A DNA stretch of 42,782 nucleotides, from contig JARIAR010000068.1 of the NCBI GenBank assembly GCA_029257805.1, forward strand, positions 1-42,782, given 5' to 3'. Shown here one piece after another: positions 8,442 to 17,674 of this stretch (position 1 is the first letter of the stretch; each line of letters starts with the position of its first letter). The notes under the pieces are model-generated. The model ran no database searches. It was not told the DNA's origin and was given only the letters and a program-made list of their open reading frames with translations. The position numbers and the translations under genes were made by a program. This stretch comes from Blautia sp. (GTDB taxonomy: Bacteria; Bacillota; Clostridia; Lachnospirales; Lachnospiraceae).

Positions 8442-9166
8442 ACGGATTTCTCCTTCTCCTGTTTTTGACGTTCTCTCTCTGCTCTCTCCCGCTCAGCCTG
8501 GGAAACCCGAAGATATTCCGGCATATGCTCCATGGCTGTTTCTATTTTTCCTTCTTGTAAATAAACTTCTCCAAGAGCAGCCACTGCAGCTGCTCTTTGT
8601 TTGTTTACATGAGCAGGTGCAAAAGAATACGGACATTTCAATGTATCTTGGATTTTCGCTCTAAATACAGGTACTCCATCCCCTAAAAAAGTAACCGGCT
8701 CCTGTATTTCTTCAAGTTCTTTCAGCAGTTCTTCTATGGAAACCGCACATTGCTCTTTCACTGTATAAAGACTATGGTCTTTAAAACGGTAAATCCCCGT
8801 ATAAACCTGTCCTCTCCGCGCATCCATGATTGGGCATATCACACCATTTACATCATACAGGTTATAGGCAAGCGCATCTACTGTGGGAACTGCCACAAGA
8901 GGCTTCTTTAACGCAAGCCCAAGTCCTTTTGCTGTGGCAGAACCAATACGAAGCCCGGTAAAAGATCCCGGACCGGCTGCCACCGCAATGGCATCAATCG
9001 TATTCAAATCCAGTTCTGTCATTTTTACAACTTCATCCAGCATAGGAAGAAGTGTCTGCGAATGTGTTTTTTTGTAATTTACTGTATATTCTGTTAAAAG
9101 CACATCATCTTCCACAACTGCAATGGACGCTACGATTCCTGAACTGTCAATCCCTAAAATCTTCAT
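8438..9166 (-). CDS. tsaB: tRNA threonylcarbamoyladenosine biosynthesis protein TsaB
   Basis: TsaB is the scaffold paralogue of TsaD in the t6A complex. The 242 residues begin MKILGIDSSGIVASIAVVE. They include KTHSQTLLPMLDEV and the AAGPGSFTGLRIG motif, typical of TsaB/YeaZ, while the TsaD metal-binding HxxxH is absent as expected. The start ATG at 9166 follows AGGAGG; the upstream extension to 9202 is not family-like. The C-terminus ends in an unusual run of charged residues (RERAERERQKQEKEK), probably a disordered tail. The start overlaps the tsaE end by 20 nt and the end overlaps rimI by four. Confidence 0.94.
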   Translation of the reverse strand: MKILGIDSSGIVASIAVVEDDVLLTEYTVNYKKTHSQTLLPMLDEVVKMTELDLNTIDAIAVAAGPGSFTGLRIGSATAKGLGLALKKPLVAVPTVDALAYNLYDVNGVICPIMDARRGQVYTGIYRFKDHSLYTVKEQCAVSIEELLKELEEIQEPVTFLGDGVPVFRAKIQDTLKCPYSFAPAHVNKQRAAAVAALGEVYLQEGKIETAMEHMPEYLRVSQAERERAERERQKQEKEKSV

Positions 9167-9596
9167 CTTTTCCTCCTGTAATCGTAATTCTACGATAATC
9201 AAAACCTTTTTCCAAGTCTTTTTCTATGCAAATCTCTATGTGATCTTCCGGCAAAATTTCCTCAATAAGATTTGCCCATTCAATCAGACAGATTCCTCTG
9301 CCAAAAAAATAATCATCGTACCCGATTTCTTCCATTTCTTCAATATCCCCAATACGATAAACATCAAAATGATAAAACGGAAGCCTTCCACTGTCATATT
9401 CCTGGATGATCGTAAAAGTAGGGCTGCTCACCGGTTCTTCAATTCCAAGACCGACTGCCACACCTTGAGTAAAAACGGTTTTTCCTACTCCCAGATCCCC
9501 TGTAAGAGTATAAATTTCTCCGGGACACGCTTTTTCTCCAATTTTCTTTCCTACGGCAAATGTCTCTTCCGGACTTTTTGTTTCTATAATAATCAT
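9147..9596 (-). CDS. tsaE: tRNA threonylcarbamoyladenosine biosynthesis ATPase TsaE
   Basis: TsaE is the P-loop ATPase that drives turnover of the bacterial t6A complex. The 149-residue product has a Walker A motif GDLGVGKTVFTQG, then SSPTFTIIQEY, HFDVYRI and IEWANLIEEILPED, all conserved in the family. The chosen start at 9596 (MIIIETKSPEET) is preceded by AGGTGG; a longer frame to 9644 lacks conservation. It is the first gene of tsaE-tsaB-rimI and is divergent from the cyclophilin gene, with about 100 nt between the start codons. Confidence 0.94.
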   Translation of the reverse strand: MIIIETKSPEETFAVGKKIGEKACPGEIYTLTGDLGVGKTVFTQGVAVGLGIEEPVSSPTFTIIQEYDSGRLPFYHFDVYRIGDIEEMEEIGYDDYFFGRGICLIEWANLIEEILPEDHIEICIEKDLEKGFDYRRITITGGKDEDFRD

Positions 9597-9700
9597 GTTT
9601 TCCACCTTTTTCTTGCAGAATTCTTGCAGAATTGTTCTTTGCATATTATAATAGAGCGAACAGGGAAATACAATACTTTTTAAAAAGGAGCATTGAAACT

Positions 9701-10219
9701 ATGGCAAATCCAATTCTTACTATAACCATGGACAACGGGGACGTTATGAAAGCGGAATTATATCCGGAAATTGCCCCAAATACAGTAAATAACTTTATCA
9801 GCCTTGTAAAAAAAGGATTTTATGATGGTCTTATTTTCCACCGTGTCATTAACGGATTTATGATCCAGGGCGGCTGCCCGAACGGCAATGGAATGGGTGG
9901 TCCCGGATATACGATCAAAGGCGAATTTGCACAAAACGGCTTTGCAAATGATCTGAAACACACAGAGGGCGTTCTTTCCATGGCAAGAGCTATGCATCCG
10001 GACTCTGCCGGAAGCCAGTTCTTTATCATGCACAAAACATCCCCACATCTGGATGGCGCTTATGCTGCTTTCGGTAAGATCACAGAAGGCATGGATGTTG
10101 TAAACAAAATCGCCGAGGAAGATACGGATTACAGTGACCGTCCTCTTGATGAACAAAAAATCAAATCCATGACAATTGATACACAGGGTGTTGACTATCC
10201 GGAACCGGAAAAAATGTAA
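9701..10219 (+). CDS. Cyclophilin-type peptidyl-prolyl cis-trans isomerase
   Basis: This 172-residue protein catalyses cis-trans isomerisation of Xaa-Pro bonds. It has the full cyclophilin core: FHRVINGFMIQGG (catalytic Arg), then GGPGYTIKGEF, LSMARAMHPDSAGSQFFI and LDGAYAAFGKITEGMDVV. There is no signal peptide, so it is cytoplasmic. The ATG at 9701 follows AAAGGAG at a rather long spacing of about 11 bases. The upstream in-frame ATG at 9632 lies within the tsaE-proximal region and lacks family-like sequence. It is a single-gene unit convergent with the YigZ gene nine bases downstream, and no strong hairpin separates them. Confidence 0.93.
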   Translation: MANPILTITMDNGDVMKAELYPEIAPNTVNNFISLVKKGFYDGLIFHRVINGFMIQGGCPNGNGMGGPGYTIKGEFAQNGFANDLKHTEGVLSMARAMHPDSAGSQFFIMHKTSPHLDGAYAAFGKITEGMDVVNKIAEEDTDYSDRPLDEQKIKSMTIDTQGVDYPEPEKM

Positions 10220-10227
10220 TCCTGTTT

Positions 10228-10884
10228 TTAACTCTCAAAGAGCTTTACTTCTCCGTCTACAGACGCAAAGTAAAGTTCTTTTTCTTTTTCTATTTTGACA
10301 CGTCCGTTTAATCCTTCTATAATTTCTTTCTGCACTTGATCCATTTCTTCGAAAGGAACAAGAAGATGCAGCATAACTCTGTCGGTATACTCACTATCCA
10401 AAATTGGAAGCCCTCTTTCTCCTGCAATATACTGAAGCTTTCCAATTCCTGTATAATCCACTTTAACAGCAACCGAATATCCAAACTGTTTTTCTATAAG
10501 CTGGCTGTTTTTCAATCCTTCCTGTACCGCTTTGGAATATGCTCGAACAAGACCTCCTGTACCAAGAAGCACGCCCCCAAAATATCTCGTTACAACAACC
10601 GCCACATTATAAATGTCTTCTCCCAGTATCACATCAAGCATGGGACGTCCTGCTGTCCCGGAAGGTTCTCCATCGTCACTGCACCTTGTATTTTCTCTGT
10701 TTTTTCCAATAGAATATACATAACAATTATGTCTTGCATCCCAGTATTTTTTTTTCATTTCTTCCAGAAAATCCAGTGCCTCTTCTTCTGTTTCCACATG
10801 ACGCACAGTTGCAATAAATCTGGATTTCTTTTCTGTGATCTCTCCTTCGCCACCTTTATAAACGGTTTTATACTGCTTCTGCAT
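10228..10884 (-). CDS. YigZ/IMPACT-family protein
   Basis: The 218-residue protein matches the UPF0029/IMPACT family. The N-terminal domain contains EKKSRFIATVRHVETEEEAL, HNCYVYSIGKNRENTRCSDDGEPSGTAG and VVVTRYFGGVLLGTGGLVRAYSKAV, and is followed by the C-terminal domain of about 70 residues. The molecular role of bacterial members is not settled; the fold suggests nucleic-acid or ribosome binding. I chose the ATG at 10884 because it has AAAGGA upstream and begins the conserved region; the upstream extension is a Lys-rich stretch. It is convergent with the cyclophilin gene. The 238-nt gap upstream contains only the PBP promoter region. Confidence 0.88.
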   Translation of the reverse strand: MQKQYKTVYKGGEGEITEKKSRFIATVRHVETEEEALDFLEEMKKKYWDARHNCYVYSIGKNRENTRCSDDGEPSGTAGRPMLDVILGEDIYNVAVVVTRYFGGVLLGTGGLVRAYSKAVQEGLKNSQLIEKQFGYSVAVKVDYTGIGKLQYIAGERGLPILDSEYTDRVMLHLLVPFEEMDQVQKEIIEGLNGRVKIEKEKELYFASVDGEVKLFES

Positions 10885-11067
10885 GGACTTTTTTCCTTTC
10901 TGATAACGCTTACTCTTTTCTTTTCTCAGTCTACCATGAATTTTCAAAAACTGCCAGTCTCGTTGCCGATTTCTTACATTTTCTTTATATTTTTGTCAAT
11001 CCTAAACAATACCTGGATTTTTTCTATATTATTTTTATAAAAGAAATGTGAAGTTTTGATTTTAGGG

Positions 11068-11096
11068 TTTATTTACGTATTTTAATTTGATATAAT
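11068..11096 (+). promoter_or_regulatory. Promoter of the class A PBP gene
   Basis: A perfect -10 TATAAT (11091-11096) preceded by TGA lies 27 bp before the start codon. The -35 at a 17-bp spacing is TTTATT, a weak match. Confidence 0.6.
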
Positions 11097-11122
11097 AAAA
11101 CGGATTATAAAGGAGGAATATC

Positions 11123-13681
11123 ATGAATTACGGAAAAAAAGCGACCTCAAAGAAACGAAACTCTCTGATTTCCCGAACCTCAATGATGGGAAAAAAAGCA
11201 CACGTTTCTTTTATCCGGGTGCTGTTCATATCCCTGATTGCCATATGTGTAATGGGTGTATGTCTGGGCATCGGTTCTTTTAAAGGTGTCATTGACAATG
11301 CCCCGGATGTAAATGATATAGACATCATGCCTCTGGGATATGCATCATTTCTTTATGATGATCATGGTAATCAGATTCGTAAACTGGCAGCCCCGGACTC
11401 CAACCGTCTTCCAGTCTCCATCGACCAGATTCCCGAAGATCTGCAGCACGCAGTAGTTGCTATAGAGGATGAGCGTTTTTACGAACATAATGGAATTGAC
11501 GTGAGAGGTATTCTCCGGGCAGGTGTCAGAGCTCTTACAAGCGGTAATATTTCTGAAGGTGCCAGTACCATTACACAGCAGCTTTTGAAAAATAACGTTT
11601 TCACAACCTGGACAAGCGAATCTACCTGGCTGGAAAAATTCACACGAAAATTTCAGGAACAGTATCTTGCCATTCAGGTAGAAGAGAAAATAAAAGATAA
11701 AAATGTAATCCTTGAAAATTACCTGAATACGATCAACCTGGGCGCAGGTGCCTATGGTGTGCAGGCAGCTTCCCGACAGTACTTCAATAAAGATGTATGG
11801 GATTTAAATCTTTCCGAGTGTGCAACACTTGCTGGTATCACTCAGAATCCAAGTAAATTTAACCCCATTGAAAATCCAAAAGATAATGCCAAAAGAAAAA
11901 AAGAAGTACTTCAGCATATGCTGGAACAATCCTATATCACACAGGCGCAATATGATGAAGCCCTGAATGATGATGTATACTCCCGTATCCAGGAAGCGCA
12001 AGCAGAAACTTCCGGAAGCCGCAACAAAGTATATACTTATTTTGAAGATGAACTTACGGATCAGATTATCAACGATCTTATGAATATCAAAGGGTATACA
12101 AAAGCACAGGCACGTAACCTGCTTTACAGCGGCGGTCTGAAGATCATGACAACACAGGATCCAAACATTCAGGCAATTCTGGACGAGGAATATGCAAATC
12201 CGGAAAACTATCCTGCATATACCCAGTATGCTCTTGATTTTGCCCTTACTGTTACGGATCCGGATGGAAATGAAGTAAACTACAGCAAGGAAATGATGAA
12301 ACTCTTTTTCCAAAATGAAGACCCTGAATTCGATCTGCTTTTTGATTCTCCGGAAGAAGGTCAGACATATGTAGACCGTTATAAACAAAGTATTCTTTCC
12401 AATGGAAGCGAAATGGTGGCAGAACGTGTAAGTTTTGCGCCACAGCCACAGTCTTCCATGAGCGTGATCGATCAGCATACAGGATATGTAAAGGCAATTG
12501 TAGGAGGACGCGGCGAAAAAACAGCCAGCCTTACGCTGAACCGTGCAACAGATACAACCCGTCAGCCCGGTTCTACTTTTAAGATTGTCTCCACATATGC
12601 ACCAGCCTTAAACGAAAAAGGCATGTCCCTGGCAACCGCTTATGAGGATAAAGAATATTTTTATCCGGACGGTTCTCCTGTAAACAATGCATCCCGTACC
12701 TACAATGGCTGGACTACCATTCGAAAAGCTATTCAAAATTCCATAAACACAATTGCCGTACAATGTCTGGAAGATGTTACTCCGGAACTTGCCTTAAAAT
12801 ATCTGGATAACTTCGGATTTACCACTTTAAGTCATGGAGAAACAGATGCCAACGGCAATGTTTATACCGATGCCAATCTTTCCACTGCACTTGGCGGTAT
12901 CACAAATGGTGTAACAAATGTTGAACTTTGTGCTGCTTATGCTGCTATTGCCAATAAAGGAAATTATATCAAACCAATTTATTATACTCAGATTCTTGAT
13001 CATAACGGCAATGTTCTTATTGATAACAACTCAGCTTCCCGCTCTGTTATCAAAGAAAGCACCGCTTGGCTTCTTACAAGTGCCATGGAAGATGTTGTGC
13101 AGCAGGGTACCGGTACCGCATGCCAGCTTGATAATATGGCGGTTGCCGGAAAAACCGGTACAACAGACGCATTCAATGATTTATGGTTTGTAGGTTATAC
13201 CCCGTATTATACATGCGCTGTATGGTCCGGATATGACAACAATGAAAAACTTCCGGAGGATGCGAGAAACTTCCATAAAGGTTTATGGCGCAAAGTTATG
13301 AGCCGTATCCATCAAGGTTTGGAATACAAAGAATTTGAAAAACCTGCAAGTGTGGAAAACACAAGCGTTTGTGAAGAAACAGGACTTCTTCCAAGAGCCG
13401 GCTGTCCTGTCATCACAGAATACTTTGATGTCGGTACTCTTCCTACAGAATACTGTGATCAGCATTTTTACGAAATTGAGGAAGAAGAAACAATCGTATA
13501 TGAACCAACGCCAACACCCGAAGGTCAGCTTCCGGAAAATGGTTCCGGCGACGGTTCTGAAAATGGCTCCGGCGATGGTTCCGAAAATGGTTCCGGTGAT
13601 GGCTCCGAAGATGGTTCCGGTGACGGTTCCGGCGATGGCTCCGGTGACGGTTCCGGTGACAATATCACATATTATAATTAA
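11123..13681 (+). CDS. Class A penicillin-binding protein (PBP1A type)
   Basis: This bifunctional peptidoglycan synthase has 852 residues. A basic cytoplasmic tail is followed by one membrane anchor (about 30-52). The GT51 glycosyltransferase domain has EDERFYEHNGID, GASTITQQL and LENYLNTINLG. The transpeptidase domain has the catalytic STFK (Ser484), SIN (Ser540) and KTGTT (Lys677) motifs. The C-terminus after about residue 790 is an unusual Pro/Thr segment, then a repetitive Gly-Ser-Asp-Glu-Asn tail of about 50 residues outside the cell. The start follows AGGAGG. It is a single-gene unit ended by a strong bidirectional terminator. Confidence 0.95.
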   Translation: MNYGKKATSKKRNSLISRTSMMGKKAHVSFIRVLFISLIAICVMGVCLGIGSFKGVIDNAPDVNDIDIMPLGYASFLYDDHGNQIRKLAAPDSNRLPVSIDQIPEDLQHAVVAIEDERFYEHNGIDVRGILRAGVRALTSGNISEGASTITQQLLKNNVFTTWTSESTWLEKFTRKFQEQYLAIQVEEKIKDKNVILENYLNTINLGAGAYGVQAASRQYFNKDVWDLNLSECATLAGITQNPSKFNPIENPKDNAKRKKEVLQHMLEQSYITQAQYDEALNDDVYSRIQEAQAETSGSRNKVYTYFEDELTDQIINDLMNIKGYTKAQARNLLYSGGLKIMTTQDPNIQAILDEEYANPENYPAYTQYALDFALTVTDPDGNEVNYSKEMMKLFFQNEDPEFDLLFDSPEEGQTYVDRYKQSILSNGSEMVAERVSFAPQPQSSMSVIDQHTGYVKAIVGGRGEKTASLTLNRATDTTRQPGSTFKIVSTYAPALNEKGMSLATAYEDKEYFYPDGSPVNNASRTYNGWTTIRKAIQNSINTIAVQCLEDVTPELALKYLDNFGFTTLSHGETDANGNVYTDANLSTALGGITNGVTNVELCAAYAAIANKGNYIKPIYYTQILDHNGNVLIDNNSASRSVIKESTAWLLTSAMEDVVQQGTGTACQLDNMAVAGKTGTTDAFNDLWFVGYTPYYTCAVWSGYDNNEKLPEDARNFHKGLWRKVMSRIHQGLEYKEFEKPASVENTSVCEETGLLPRAGCPVITEYFDVGTLPTEYCDQHFYEIEEEETIVYEPTPTPEGQLPENGSGDGSENGSGDGSENGSGDGSEDGSGDGSGDGSGDGSGDNITYYN
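13541..13662 (+). repeat. Degenerate tandem repeat encoding the Gly-Ser-Asp tail of the PBP
   Basis: The DNA repeats GGTTCCGGCGAC-like 12-bp and related 18-bp units about ten times, with mostly silent T/C changes at third positions. It encodes alternating GSGDGS, GSENGS and GSEDGS blocks. Such arrays can change length by slippage while keeping frame. Confidence 0.85.
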
Positions 13682-13687
13682 TTTAAT

Positions 13688-13728
13688 GCATAAAAAATAC
13701 AGCTGTACTGCAGCTGTATTTTTTATGC
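13688..13728. terminator. Bidirectional rho-independent terminator
   Basis: A perfect 18-bp stem (13688-13705 with 13711-13728) encloses a five-base loop. The A-run on one arm and the T-run on the other let it serve both the PBP gene and the convergent glucokinase gene. Confidence 0.92.
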
Positions 13729-13736
13729 TATAGAAA

Positions 13737-14675
13737 CTATTTAATAACCATTTTTGCAGCACCATAAATTCCTGCGTCGTTTCCAAGACTTGCAGTCATA
13801 ATTGGTGTTTCTTTACATGCAGAAAATGCATATTTTTTATAATGTTTGGAAATACAGTCGATTAATGGCTGACCGGCTTTGGAAACCCCTCCGCCAATTA
13901 CAATTGCCTCTGGATCAGTGACAGTCGCAAAGATTGCAAGTGCTCCCCCCAGAATATCTCCTACTTTATTCATAACACGGACTGCAAGTGCATCCCCGTC
14001 TTTATAAGCATCCAAAACAGCCTTTGCAGAAATTTCGGTTTCTAAGCGAAGCTTACTATCTTCCTTTGAGGATTCCAATTCCTTTTTTGCCATACGCACA
14101 ATACCTGTAGCAGAAGCATACTGTTCAAGACAACCACGATTACCACAGTTGCACGCCTCTTCTTCTCCATGCATGACACTGGCATGACCAATCTCACCGC
14201 CTGCACCATGATGTCCGGATACAATTTTTCCATCAACGATAATTCCGCCGCCTACACCTGTGCCAAGTGTAACGAGAATCACATTTTTTGCTCCTGCTGC
14301 TGCACCTTTCCATGCTTCTCCCAATGCCGCTACATTTGCGTCATTTCCTGCTTTTGCCGGAAGTCCTGTTAACTCCTGCAGCTCTCTGGACAGTTCTTTA
14401 TATCCCCAGTAGAGATTTACGGCACAAAGAACATCTCCTTTGTCATTTACCGGACCCGGAACACCGATTCCAACGCCATCAACCTCTTCTTTTTTGATAT
14501 TTTTGGAAGCCATTTTTTCTTCAATCGTCTTTGCAATATCCGGAAGGATTTTAGAACCGCTGTCTTCTGTCCGTGTTACAATCTCCCATTTATCTTCCAG
14601 TGTTCCATCTGTGCGAAAAAGCCCACATTTTACAGTTGTTCCTCCCACATCAATGCCAAAACAATATTTGCTCAT
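13737..14675 (-). CDS. glk: ROK-family glucokinase
   Basis: The 312-residue sugar kinase phosphorylates glucose with ATP in the cytoplasm. It has the N-terminal phosphate loop FGIDVGGTTVKCG and the GIGVPGPV segment. Further on come NDANVAALGE with the catalytic Asp, LGTGVGGGII, and the ROK zinc/sugar signature GEIGHASV followed by CNCGNRGCLEQYAS. The start at 14675 follows AAAGGGAAG. It lies 42 nt downstream of hprK and is probably co-transcribed, linking sugar phosphorylation with catabolite control. The ROK family is broad, so other hexoses are possible, but the sequence is close to Gram-positive GlkA-type enzymes. Confidence 0.9.
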   Translation of the reverse strand: MSKYCFGIDVGGTTVKCGLFRTDGTLEDKWEIVTRTEDSGSKILPDIAKTIEEKMASKNIKKEEVDGVGIGVPGPVNDKGDVLCAVNLYWGYKELSRELQELTGLPAKAGNDANVAALGEAWKGAAAGAKNVILVTLGTGVGGGIIVDGKIVSGHHGAGGEIGHASVMHGEEEACNCGNRGCLEQYASATGIVRMAKKELESSKEDSKLRLETEISAKAVLDAYKDGDALAVRVMNKVGDILGGALAIFATVTDPEAIVIGGGVSKAGQPLIDCISKHYKKYAFSACKETPIMTASLGNDAGIYGAAKMVIK

Positions 14676-14717
14676 GATTTCTTCCCTTTCTTTTGCTCTA
14701 TTTATTATTTATACACT

Positions 14718-15650
14718 TTAATTTTTCCGCTTTTTGGCAATATTCGCCTGTACGCGCTTGTATAATTCTTCTGCTGCATTATATCCCATTTTCTTCTGAC
14801 GATGATTAACGGCAGCTGACTCTACGATAATTGCCAGATTTCGTCCCGGACGGATCGGCAGAGAATGGCATACGATCTTATTTCCCAGATATTCTGTATA
14901 TTCCTCTTTCAATCCCAATCTGTCATATTCTTTATCTTTATCCCACTCTTCTAATTTAATAACAAGATCCACGGATTGTGTGTCCTTTACACTTTCCACA
15001 CCAAACAGAGTTTTTACATCTATAATTCCAATACCGCGAAGCTCAATAAAATGTCTTGTAATATCCGGTGCAGAACCAACCAGGGTTACATCACTTACCT
15101 TTCGAAGTTCTACAACATCATCGCTTACCAGACGATGTCCTCTTTTAATCAGTTCCAAAGCAGCTTCACTTTTTCCAATTCCGCTTTCGCCTGTGATCAA
15201 AACACCTTCACCATATACATCTACAAGAACACCATGAATAGAGATACATGGTGCCAGCTGTACTCCAAGCCATCTGATAATTTCCGCCATAAAGCTGGAA
15301 GTTGTCCTGTCTGTAACAAAGATCGGCACTTTATACTTCAAAGACAAATCGATCATGTCCTGGGAAGGTCTTGTCATTGTACTAAAGATTACACATGGAA
15401 TTTTACTTGAAATAAACCGTTCATACTTAAAAAGACGCTCTTCATCACTTAACTGCATCAAATAAGTAAATTCCACATATCCGATGATCTGCACTCTTTC
15501 ATTTGCAAAATGCTCCAAGTACCCGGTGAGCTGCAATGCCGGACGATTAATTTCTGCTGTTTTAATAAGGATTTCAGACAGGTCAAGCTCTGGCGTTAAA
15601 TTTGTAAGCCCCAGTTCCTGCGCCATCTTCGTCAATTGCACACCTTTCAT
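14718..15650 (-). CDS. hprK: HPr kinase/phosphorylase
   Basis: HPrK adds and removes phosphate on Ser46 of HPr, the signal for CcpA-dependent catabolite control in Firmicutes. The 310 residues match the family length. The N-terminal domain is followed by the catalytic domain with Walker A GESGIGKSEAALEL near 155, the HRLVSDD segment, and the signature ELRGIGIIDVKTLFGVESV. The start ATG at 15650 follows AGGAG. In many Firmicutes hprK sits near uvrC, murB, rapZ and whiA. Here uvrC is upstream and a glucokinase downstream, but murB, rapZ and whiA do not follow. Confidence 0.96.
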   Translation of the reverse strand: MKGVQLTKMAQELGLTNLTPELDLSEILIKTAEINRPALQLTGYLEHFANERVQIIGYVEFTYLMQLSDEERLFKYERFISSKIPCVIFSTMTRPSQDMIDLSLKYKVPIFVTDRTTSSFMAEIIRWLGVQLAPCISIHGVLVDVYGEGVLITGESGIGKSEAALELIKRGHRLVSDDVVELRKVSDVTLVGSAPDITRHFIELRGIGIIDVKTLFGVESVKDTQSVDLVIKLEEWDKDKEYDRLGLKEEYTEYLGNKIVCHSLPIRPGRNLAIIVESAAVNHRQKKMGYNAAEELYKRVQANIAKKRKN

Positions 15651-15717
15651 ATGTCTATCTCCTTTTTATCCTCATTTTCCTAAAAAGGGCATATCTTTCC
15701 CTCTTTATTTTTTATTT

Positions 15718-15747
15718 ATTATACCATACATTCCCCTTTTACTTCAA
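15718..15747 (-). promoter_or_regulatory. Promoter of hprK-glk
   Basis: On the minus strand an extended -10 TGGTATAAT (TATAAT at 15718-15723) has a -35 TTGAAG (15742-15747) at an 18-bp spacing. The leader to hprK is about 60 nt. Confidence 0.7.
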
Positions 15748-15762
15748 TGAATGAAAGAAAAT

Positions 15763-17613
15763 TTACGCCTGTCCATGAAAAAAATCATACACCTGTCTGG
15801 CACTTTTTGCATTCATGCTTTCTGTCTGTTCCAATTCCTCAAGAGAAGCATCGCGTATACGCTCTACAGCTTTAAATTTGCGCATCAGTGCTTTTCTTCT
15901 TACTTCTCCTATCCCTGAAATATCATCCAGTACAGAATGCACCTGACCTTTACTGCGAAGAGAGCGATGATACTCAATGGCAAAACGATGCGCCTCATCC
16001 TGAATCCTGGTAATCAGCTTAAATCCTTCACTTGATGTATCAATAGGAATCTCCTGATTTTGATAATACAGTCCTCTTGTTCTGTGATGGTCATCTTTTA
16101 CCATTCCGCATACAGGAATCGTAAGTCCCAGATTTTCCAAAACTTTCAACGCAATATTTACCTGCCCTCTTCCACCATCCATAAGAAGCAAATCCGGAAG
16201 TTTTGAAAAACTATCAAACTCTCCCTTACTTTCATGGGTGAATCTTCGTGTCAGCACCTCTTCCATACTTGCATAATCGTTTGGTCCCTGCACCCATTTA
16301 ATCTTAAATTTACGATAATCACTTCGTTTTGGTTTTCCTTTTTCATAAACGACCATAGATCCCACTGATTCAAATCCACTGATATTTGAAATATCAAAAG
16401 CCTCCATTCGCACAAGATCTGACAGCCCAAGCCAGCTCTCAATTTCCCGCACGGCGCCTATGGTTCTTCCTTCTTCTCTTTTGATCCGCTCTCTGTCTTT
16501 CTCTAAAACCATTTTCGCATTTTCTGCTGCAAGTTCTACTAGTTTTTCTTTTGTTCCTTTTTTAGGCACACGAATATGTACTTTCTGTCCCCGCCTTGAT
16601 GTAAGCCATTCTTCAATGACCTCTGTATCTTCAATTTCTCTCTGCAGCATAATTTCCTTCGGAATAAATGGTGTTCCTGCATAAAACTGCTTCATAAAAC
16701 TTGAAAGAACCTGTGCTCTTGTATCCCCCCTTGCTACACGAAGAAAAAAATGCTCTCTTCCGATCAGCTTTCCTGCACGTATAAAAAAGACCTGTACAAC
16801 TGCATCCTGTTCTCTAAGATCCTCGCTGTCATCCATGGATACTGCAATTACATCCCTGTCTTCTTCTCCATACCCGGTAATCTTCTGTCTCTCTCCGATT
16901 TTCTGAATACTTCGAATCAAATCCCGGTATTCTGCTGCATCTTCAAAACGCATTTCCTCGGAAGCTTTCTGCATTTTTTCTGTCAATTCTAAAATCGTAT
17001 CCTGAAAATCTCCATTTAAAAATCGGATTACCTCATTAATATTTTTCCGATATTCTTCCTTTGATATATTTCCCTGACACGGTCCCATACACTGCTTCAT
17101 ATGATAATACAGGCATGGCCGTTCCTTTCCGCAATCTCTCGGCAGAATGCGGTTGCAGGAACGTACCAGATAAAGCTTTTGAAGTAATTCAATCACATCT
17201 TTCACAGCTCCTGCACTTGTATACGGACCAAAATATTTACTTTTATCCTTTTTCATTCTTCTTGCAAAAAGAACTCTGGGATATGCTTCATTAATGGTAA
17301 CTTTAATAAAAGGATAACTTTTATCATCCTTCAACATGGTATTATATTTGGGGCGATGTTCTTTTATCAGATTGCATTCCAACACAAGAGCCTCCAGCTC
17401 CGAATCTGTAATAATGTACTCAAATCTGGAAATATGTGTGACCATCTGCTCTATTTTTGCGCCTTTGTTACGGCTGCTCTGAAAATACTGACGTACACGA
17501 TTTTTCAGACTAACTGCTTTTCCTACATATATGATCTCGTCTTTTTCATCGTGCATAATGTAAACTCCCGGTTTTGCCGGAAGTTTTTTTAATTCTTCTT
17601 CAATTTGAAACAT
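15763..17613 (-). CDS. uvrC: Excinuclease ABC subunit C (UvrC)
   Basis: UvrC makes both incisions during nucleotide excision repair with UvrA and UvrB. The 616 residues begin with a GIY-YIG nuclease domain ([20 protein letters not shown], about 14-33). A UVR motif around 200 has [15 protein letters not shown]. The RNase H-like nuclease has AFDISNISG and [12 protein letters not shown], and helix-hairpin-helix motifs close the protein ([16 protein letters not shown]). The ATG at 17613 has AGGAGG upstream, so I prefer it to the in-frame start at 17631. It is separated from ftsH by a bidirectional hairpin terminator. Confidence 0.95.
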   Translation of the reverse strand: MFQIEEELKKLPAKPGVYIMHDEKDEIIYVGKAVSLKNRVRQYFQSSRNKGAKIEQMVTHISRFEYIITDSELEALVLECNLIKEHRPKYNTMLKDDKSYPFIKVTINEAYPRVLFARRMKKDKSKYFGPYTSAGAVKDVIELLQKLYLVRSCNRILPRDCGKERPCLYYHMKQCMGPCQGNISKEEYRKNINEVIRFLNGDFQDTILELTEKMQKASEEMRFEDAAEYRDLIRSIQKIGERQKITGYGEEDRDVIAVSMDDSEDLREQDAVVQVFFIRAGKLIGREHFFLRVARGDTRAQVLSSFMKQFYAGTPFIPKEIMLQREIEDTEVIEEWLTSRRGQKVHIRVPKKGTKEKLVELAAENAKMVLEKDRERIKREEGRTIGAVREIESWLGLSDLVRMEAFDISNISGFESVGSMVVYEKGKPKRSDYRKFKIKWVQGPNDYASMEEVLTRRFTHESKGEFDSFSKLPDLLLMDGGRGQVNIALKVLENLGLTIPVCGMVKDDHHRTRGLYYQNQEIPIDTSSEGFKLITRIQDEAHRFAIEYHRSLRSKGQVHSVLDDISGIGEVRRKALMRKFKAVERIRDASLEELEQTESMNAKSARQVYDFFHGQA

Positions 17614-17639
17614 ATTTTCCTCCTGTTCCAAAAGGAAAA

Positions 17640-17665
17640 GAAAACCGGGATATTTCCCGGTTTTC
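17640..17665. terminator. Hairpin terminator between ftsH and uvrC
   Basis: An 11-bp stem (GAAAACCGGGA paired with TCCCGGTTTTC) has a four-base loop. On the minus strand the T-rich arm is followed by CTTTTCC, so it ends ftsH transcription. The tract overlaps the region just upstream of uvrC. Confidence 0.75.
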
Positions 17666-17674
17666 TTTGTTATC

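Noticed and set aside
10336-11040. 234-codon plus-strand frame
   Set aside because: Antisense to the YigZ-family gene, with no ribosome binding site.
11804-12478. 224-codon minus-strand frame
   Set aside because: Antisense to the PBP gene; the Phe/Ile-rich composition is typical of a shadow frame.
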